Shown in pieces: positions 60,169-64,000 of a DNA stretch of 64,000 bases. Under the pieces are notes generated by a model, which had not been told where the DNA came from, did not search any database, and saw only the letters and a program-made list of their open reading frames with translations. The position numbers and the translations under genes are program-made. Each line of letters starts with the position of its first letter. The first letter of the stretch is position 1. Source of the stretch: Pseudomonadota bacterium (GTDB lineage Bacteria > Pseudomonadota > Alphaproteobacteria > Rhizobiales > Devosiaceae); the NCBI GenBank assembly GCA_023391095.1, contig JAEWBN010000001.1:62001-126000 (forward strand), read 5' to 3'.

Positions 60169-62277
60169 TTGTCCCGCCCCGAAAGCCTTCAGCCCCTGTT
60201 CCGTTCGCTGCACACCATCAAGGGTGTGGGCGACAAGCTGGCCGCGCTGCTGACCCGGTTCTTTGGCGCGCCGGAGGGTCAGGAAGCCATTGTCCTCGAC
60301 ATCCTCATGCACATGCCCTCAGGCGTCGTGGACCGGCGCCGTCAGGTGGGCATTGCCGAGGCCTATCTCAACCAGACGGTGACGCTCAAACTCCACATCG
60401 ACAGGCACCAGCCGCCGCCGCGCGGCAAGCCGCATGTGCCGCACCGCGTCTTTGCCCATGACGAGACCGGCGACATCAGCCTCGTCTATTTCCGCGCGCA
60501 GGGCGGTTGGGTGGAAAAGGCCCTGCCCGTTGGCGAAGAGCGCTACGTCTCGGGCAAGATCGACTTCTTCAACGGTGAAAAGCAGATCACCCACCCCGAT
60601 TATGTAGTCGAGCCGGACAAGTTCGGCAGCCTGCCGCTGGTCGAACCGGTCTATCCCCTCACCAACGGCCTCAGCTCGCGCGCACTGGGCAAACTGGTTC
60701 GCCAGGCCGTCGAGACCATTCCAGATCTCCCCGAGTGGATCGATGCGGATACACTTCGCCAGCGCCAATGGCCGGCCTTCGCCGATGCCATGCGTTCGGT
60801 CCACCTGCCGGAAGACCCCGGCCAGGCCGAGCTCTGGGCTCCTGCCCGCCAGCGCCTTGCCTATGACGAATACCTTGCCGGCCAGATTACCCTGCAACTC
60901 GTGCGGTCCAGCATGGTCTCCGAGCGTGGCATTGCACGACGTTTTACCGGAAACGCGACGGTCAGGGTTAACAGTCTGTTACCCTTTTCCCTCACGGAGG
61001 GACAGAAAAGTGCACTCCAGGATATCCTGAGCGACCTCGCGTCGTCAGAGCGCATGAGCCGTCTGCTGCAGGGCGATGTGGGGTCCGGCAAGACCGTCGT
61101 CGCGTTGATGGCCATGGTCGCCATGACCGAATCCGGTGCCCAGTCCGCCCTCATGGCGCCGACGGAATTGCTGGCCTCTCAACACTTTAGAACCATCCAG
61201 CCGATCTGTGAGGCCGCGGGCATCGGCGTCGCGCTCCTCACCGGCAAGATGGGCGCCGCAGAACGCCGCACCATCCGCGCCGGTCTGGCGGATGGCTCGA
61301 TCTCCATCGCCGTCGGCACGCATGCCCTTTTCCAATCCGATATTGAATTCAAGGACTTGGGCCTCACCGTCGTCGACGAGCAGCACCGTTTCGGCGTCCA
61401 CCAGCGCCTCGCGCTGTCGGAAAAAGGTCAGCACACGGACCTTCTGGTCATGACAGCGACCCCGATCCCCCGCACTTTGGTCCTCACCCATTTCGGCGAC
61501 ATGGCCGTCAGCGTGTTGCGGGAAAAGCCAAAGGGCCGCCAACCCATTGATACGGCAGTTCTTTCCATTGGCGATTATGCCCGCGTCGTCGCGCGTCTGC
61601 AGGCGCGTCTGGCCGAAGGAGCGCAGGCCTACTGGGTCTGTCCGCTGGTCGAGGAAAGCGAAACGCTGGAAGTCATGAGCGCCGAGGACCGGTTTGCCGA
61701 GCTCTCAAAAGTCTTCGGCAACGAAGTCGCCTTGGTGCATGGCCGCATGTCCGCGGCCGCCAAGCAGGACGTGATGAACCGCTTCAAGGCCAATGAAATC
61801 AAGCTCTTGGTGGCCACAACTGTGATCGAAGTCGGCGTCGACGTGCCTAATGCGACGATCATGATCATCGAACATGCCGAACGTTTCGGCCTCGCCCAGC
61901 TCCACCAGCTGCGCGGCCGCGTCGGTCGTGGCTCGCAACGCTCGGCCTGTCTGCTGCTCTACAAGGATCCGCTGAGCGAGACCGCAAAGGCTCGTCTGGA
62001 AACAATAAAATCAACCGAAGACGGCTTTGTGATTGCCGAGCGCGACCTTGAGCTGCGCGGCCAGGGCGATCTGTTGGGCACCCGCCAGTCCGGCATGCCG
62101 GGCTACCGCATCGCCGTTCCAGACGTGCACCGGCACCTGCTCGAATTCGCCCATGACGACGCCAAGGCGCTGCTCGCCCGCAATCCCGGCCTTTCCGGCC
62201 CGGAGGGAGACGCTGCCCGTACGCTCTTGTATTTGTTCAGGAAAGACCTCGCCATTCCACTGATCCGGGCCGGCTGA
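60169..62277 (+). CDS. recG: ATP-dependent DNA helicase RecG
   Basis: 702 residues. The wedge/OB domain at about 55-200 includes GDISLVYFRAQGGWVEKALPVGEERYVSGKIDFF. The helicase core has GDVGSGKTVVALMAM, LTVVDEQHRFGVHQR (DEQH), TATPIPRTL, the TRG-like region and TTVIEVGVDVPNATIMIIEHAERFGLAQLHQLRGRVGRG. It remodels stalled replication forks and branched DNA. The start is a TTG at 60169, six bases after GGGAGAA; a TTG at 60154 would place that site inside the gene. Confidence 0.96.
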   Translation: MSRPESLQPLFRSLHTIKGVGDKLAALLTRFFGAPEGQEAIVLDILMHMPSGVVDRRRQVGIAEAYLNQTVTLKLHIDRHQPPPRGKPHVPHRVFAHDETGDISLVYFRAQGGWVEKALPVGEERYVSGKIDFFNGEKQITHPDYVVEPDKFGSLPLVEPVYPLTNGLSSRALGKLVRQAVETIPDLPEWIDADTLRQRQWPAFADAMRSVHLPEDPGQAELWAPARQRLAYDEYLAGQITLQLVRSSMVSERGIARRFTGNATVRVNSLLPFSLTEGQKSALQDILSDLASSERMSRLLQGDVGSGKTVVALMAMVAMTESGAQSALMAPTELLASQHFRTIQPICEAAGIGVALLTGKMGAAERRTIRAGLADGSISIAVGTHALFQSDIEFKDLGLTVVDEQHRFGVHQRLALSEKGQHTDLLVMTATPIPRTLVLTHFGDMAVSVLREKPKGRQPIDTAVLSIGDYARVVARLQARLAEGAQAYWVCPLVEESETLEVMSAEDRFAELSKVFGNEVALVHGRMSAAAKQDVMNRFKANEIKLLVATTVIEVGVDVPNATIMIIEHAERFGLAQLHQLRGRVGRGSQRSACLLLYKDPLSETAKARLETIKSTEDGFVIAERDLELRGQGDLLGTRQSGMPGYRIAVPDVHRHLLEFAHDDAKALLARNPGLSGPEGDAARTLLYLFRKDLAIPLIRAG

Positions 62278-62280
62278 AGC

Positions 62281-62748
62281 ATGGAACACGCCACCCAAAA
62301 CAGGCCGGACGCTACGCCATACATCGTCCTCCACATCCTGCTGGCGCCGCTGATTGTCGACCTCACGATCGTCCTGCTGGGCGCCCTCAGCGCCCTGCCC
62401 GACCGCGACTTCAATTTCCAGATTCCATCAGCGGACCTTGGCGAAATCGCCCTGGTCTATGGTGCACTTTTCGCTTTCAGCTATGTGCTCGGGCTCGTCC
62501 CGTCAGTGCTCCACGCCGTGGCCATGATCATCCTGCGCCGCTGGCTTGGCGGGGGCGTGATCTGGCACCTCATGGTGCCAATAATCGGCTGGCTCAGCAC
62601 TTTGCTGCTGATCCTGCTCTTCACCGGGTTTTCGCCCAACACCTTGGAGGACAGCGCCCGCATGGCCCTGTTCGGCAGCGTTGCAGCGATTGGGTGTCAC
62701 GCCATAGCGTGGATGCGCCGCATACCACCGGTACGCGGCGCCGCTTAG
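62281..62748 (+). CDS. uncharacterised four-helix membrane protein
   Basis: 155 residues with four hydrophobic helices (YIVLHILLAPLIVDLTIVLLGAL, IALVYGALFAFSYVLGLVPSVL, LMVPIIGWLSTLLLILLFTGF, MALFGSVAAIGCHAIAW). A conserved-looking DFNFQIPSADLGEI loop follows helix 1. I do not recognise the family. The start is three bases after the recG stop, so it is read in the same transcript. Its stop is four bases from the glmS stop. Confidence 0.7.
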   Translation: MEHATQNRPDATPYIVLHILLAPLIVDLTIVLLGALSALPDRDFNFQIPSADLGEIALVYGALFAFSYVLGLVPSVLHAVAMIILRRWLGGGVIWHLMVPIIGWLSTLLLILLFTGFSPNTLEDSARMALFGSVAAIGCHAIAWMRRIPPVRGAA

Positions 62749-62752
62749 GCGC

Positions 62753-64000
62753 TTATTCCACGGTCACCGACTTGGCGAGATTACGCGGCTGGTCGACGTC
62801 CGTGCCCATGAAGACGGCCGTGTGATAGGCCAGCAGTTGCACCGGTATGATCGCAAGGATCGGCGCCACGAAATTGTGGACGTGCGGGATCTCGATGATA
62901 TCGGCGACGCCGTGACCGGCGGTCTTGGCGCCCTCCGCGTCGGTGATGAGGATGATCTTGCCGCCGCGCGCTGCGACTTCCTGCATGTTGGAGAGGGTCT
63001 TGTCGACCAGCTCATCGGAAGGTGCCACGACGATGACGGGCATTGTCTCATCGACCAGGGCAATCGGGCCATGCTTCAGCTCACCTGCAGCATATCCTTC
63101 TGCATGGATGTAGCTGATTTCCTTGAGCTTTAGTGCGCCTTCCATCGCCACCGGGAACATTGGTCCTCGGCCGAGATAGAGGACATCTTTGGCCTTGGAG
63201 AGGCGCTTGGAAATGTCCACGATCTGCTCTTCAGCCCCTAGGGCCGCCGACACAGCCGACGGCAAAGCCGTCATCGCGCGCACCAGCTCGGCTTCCTCGG
63301 TTTCGCTCAACACCCCGCGAGCACGGCCCGCTGCGATGGCAAGGCTGGCCAGCGCGGTGAGCTGAGCAGTGAGTGCCTTGGTCGAGGCAACGCCGATTTC
63401 CGGGCCACAGAGAATGGGGAACACGACGTCCGATTCCCGGGCGATGGTGGATTCCAAAGTGTTGACGAGACTCGCCACGTGCTGGCCCTGGCTGGCGCAA
63501 TATCGCAAAGCCGCCAGCGTATCCGCGGTCTCACCAGACTGCGAAATCAGCAGGGACAGCCCATTCTTTTCCAGCGGCGGCTCGCGGTAGCGGAACTCAC
63601 TGGCCACGTCGATATCGACCGGCAGCCGCGCATAGCGCTCGAACCAGTACTTGGCCACAGCGCCGGCGAAATAGGCCGTGCCGCAGGCGCTGATAGTCAG
63701 ACGGGACAGTTCTGCCAAATCAAAAGGCAGGCTCTCGCGGATGCTCACCTTCTCGGCCGCCATATCCACATAGTGGCTCAGCGTGTGCGAGATGGTTTCA
63801 GGCTGTTCGTAGATTTCCTTGGCCATAAAGTGGCGATGATTGCCCTTGTCGACCAGCAGCGCAGAAGCTTGGGACAGCATCTGCTCGCGCTGTACCAGCG
63901 CATCGCTGCCGTCGCGGATGGTAACGCCCTTAGGCGTGATCACCGCCCAGTCGCCGTCCTCGAGATAGGTGAGGCGCGAAGTAAACGGGGCCAGCGCCAT
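62753..64000 (-). CDS. glmS: glutamine--fructose-6-phosphate aminotransferase (isomerising), 3' part
   Basis: The last 415 residues; the gene runs past the right edge, so the N-terminal glutamine amidotransferase domain is mostly missing. The visible part has the interdomain stretch YEQPETISHTL and the two SIS (isomerase) domains: ISACGTAYFAGAVAKYWFER, LLISQSGETADTLAALRYC, GVASTKALTAQLTALASL, ALKLKEISYIHAEGYAAGELKHGPIALVD and the C-terminal QPRNLAKSVTVE. It makes glucosamine-6-phosphate for peptidoglycan and LPS. Confidence 0.97.
   Translation of the reverse strand: MALAPFTSRLTYLEDGDWAVITPKGVTIRDGSDALVQREQMLSQASALLVDKGNHRHFMAKEIYEQPETISHTLSHYVDMAAEKVSIRESLPFDLAELSRLTISACGTAYFAGAVAKYWFERYARLPVDIDVASEFRYREPPLEKNGLSLLISQSGETADTLAALRYCASQGQHVASLVNTLESTIARESDVVFPILCGPEIGVASTKALTAQLTALASLAIAAGRARGVLSETEEAELVRAMTALPSAVSAALGAEEQIVDISKRLSKAKDVLYLGRGPMFPVAMEGALKLKEISYIHAEGYAAGELKHGPIALVDETMPVIVVAPSDELVDKTLSNMQEVAARGGKIILITDAEGAKTAGHGVADIIEIPHVHNFVAPILAIIPVQLLAYHTAVFMGTDVDQPRNLAKSVTVE

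Noticed and set aside
1..64000. CRISPR arrays, rRNA genes, complete insertion sequences, prophage or integrase genes
   Set aside because: No regularly spaced repeats, rRNA segments or transposase/integrase motifs were seen on either strand.

Overview
The window is high-GC, densely coded chromosomal DNA from an alphaproteobacterium of the order Rhizobiales (Hyphomicrobiales). A Devosia-like genus is my best guess. The basis is gene content and order: the dsbA-aroQ-accB-accC-aat block next to NDUFA12 and DUF2155 genes, clpS-clpA, an RNase E with a long acidic/Arg-rich tail, an ialB-family gene, and many ATGA or TGATG overlaps between genes. This is inference, because no database search could be run. 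Both ends are cut: an acetyltransferase-like gene at the left and glmS at the right.

Layout. 1-1.9 kb: acetyltransferase tail, HIT protein, DUF1275 and DUF2798 membrane proteins. 2.0-4.0 kb: a YCII protein, then an A/T-richer accessory segment with an FRG-domain gene, a tRNA/tmRNA 3'-end-like sequence and palindromic repeats. 4.0-11.8 kb: clpA/clpS, a D,D-carboxypeptidase with SPOR domain, a MATE exporter and the AzlCD amino-acid exporter. 11.8-12.15 kb: an intact tRNA-Leu(CAA) lying between the 5' and 3' halves of a second tRNA-Leu(CAA). 12.2-20.5 kb: PBP1A, an N-acetylmuramoyl-L-alanine amidase, rne and an aminotransferase. 20.6-26.8 kb: dsbA-like, aroQ, accBC, aat, an APH-like kinase, a GyrI-like protein, DUF2155 and NDUFA12. 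26.9-33.3 kb: two MFS transporters, a small DUF2934 protein, a DUF3800 accessory gene, a nucleosidase, small membrane proteins and a SleB-like hydrolase. 33.3-36.1 kb: an orphan FlhB-C-domain/FliK-like pair and a glycosyltransferase. 36.4-47.6 kb: a potassium-channel/zinc-ribbon protein, a signalling cluster (transporter-like sensor kinase, small membrane protein, receiver-only regulator, XRE/ScfR-type regulator) and a branched-chain-type ABC importer operon. 47.7-50.0 kb: 5-oxoprolinase pxpBCA. 50.1-55.2 kb: small proteins, tRNA-Ser(UGA), quinone reductase, TerC, and a YeeE/YedE pair coupled to a UbiH-type monooxygenase. 55.2-64 kb: ialB-like, sdhE-mfd, recG, a membrane protein and glmS.

Cooperation. 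Peptidoglycan genes (carboxypeptidase, PBP1A, amidase, SleB-like hydrolase, glmS) and central housekeeping genes (fatty-acid initiation, proteolysis, RNA decay, DNA repair) make up the core. The most unusual parts are: (i) the split tRNA-Leu with a replacement tRNA-Leu inside it; (ii) an XRE/ScfR-type regulator carrying a segment that aligns with the histidine-containing dimerisation domain of the sensor kinase encoded next to it, set in a cluster with a receiver-only regulator and beside an ABC importer with a TGTCAA-N4-TTGACA palindrome in its promoter region; and (iii) an orphan FliK/FlhB-C pair without the usual self-cleavage motif.
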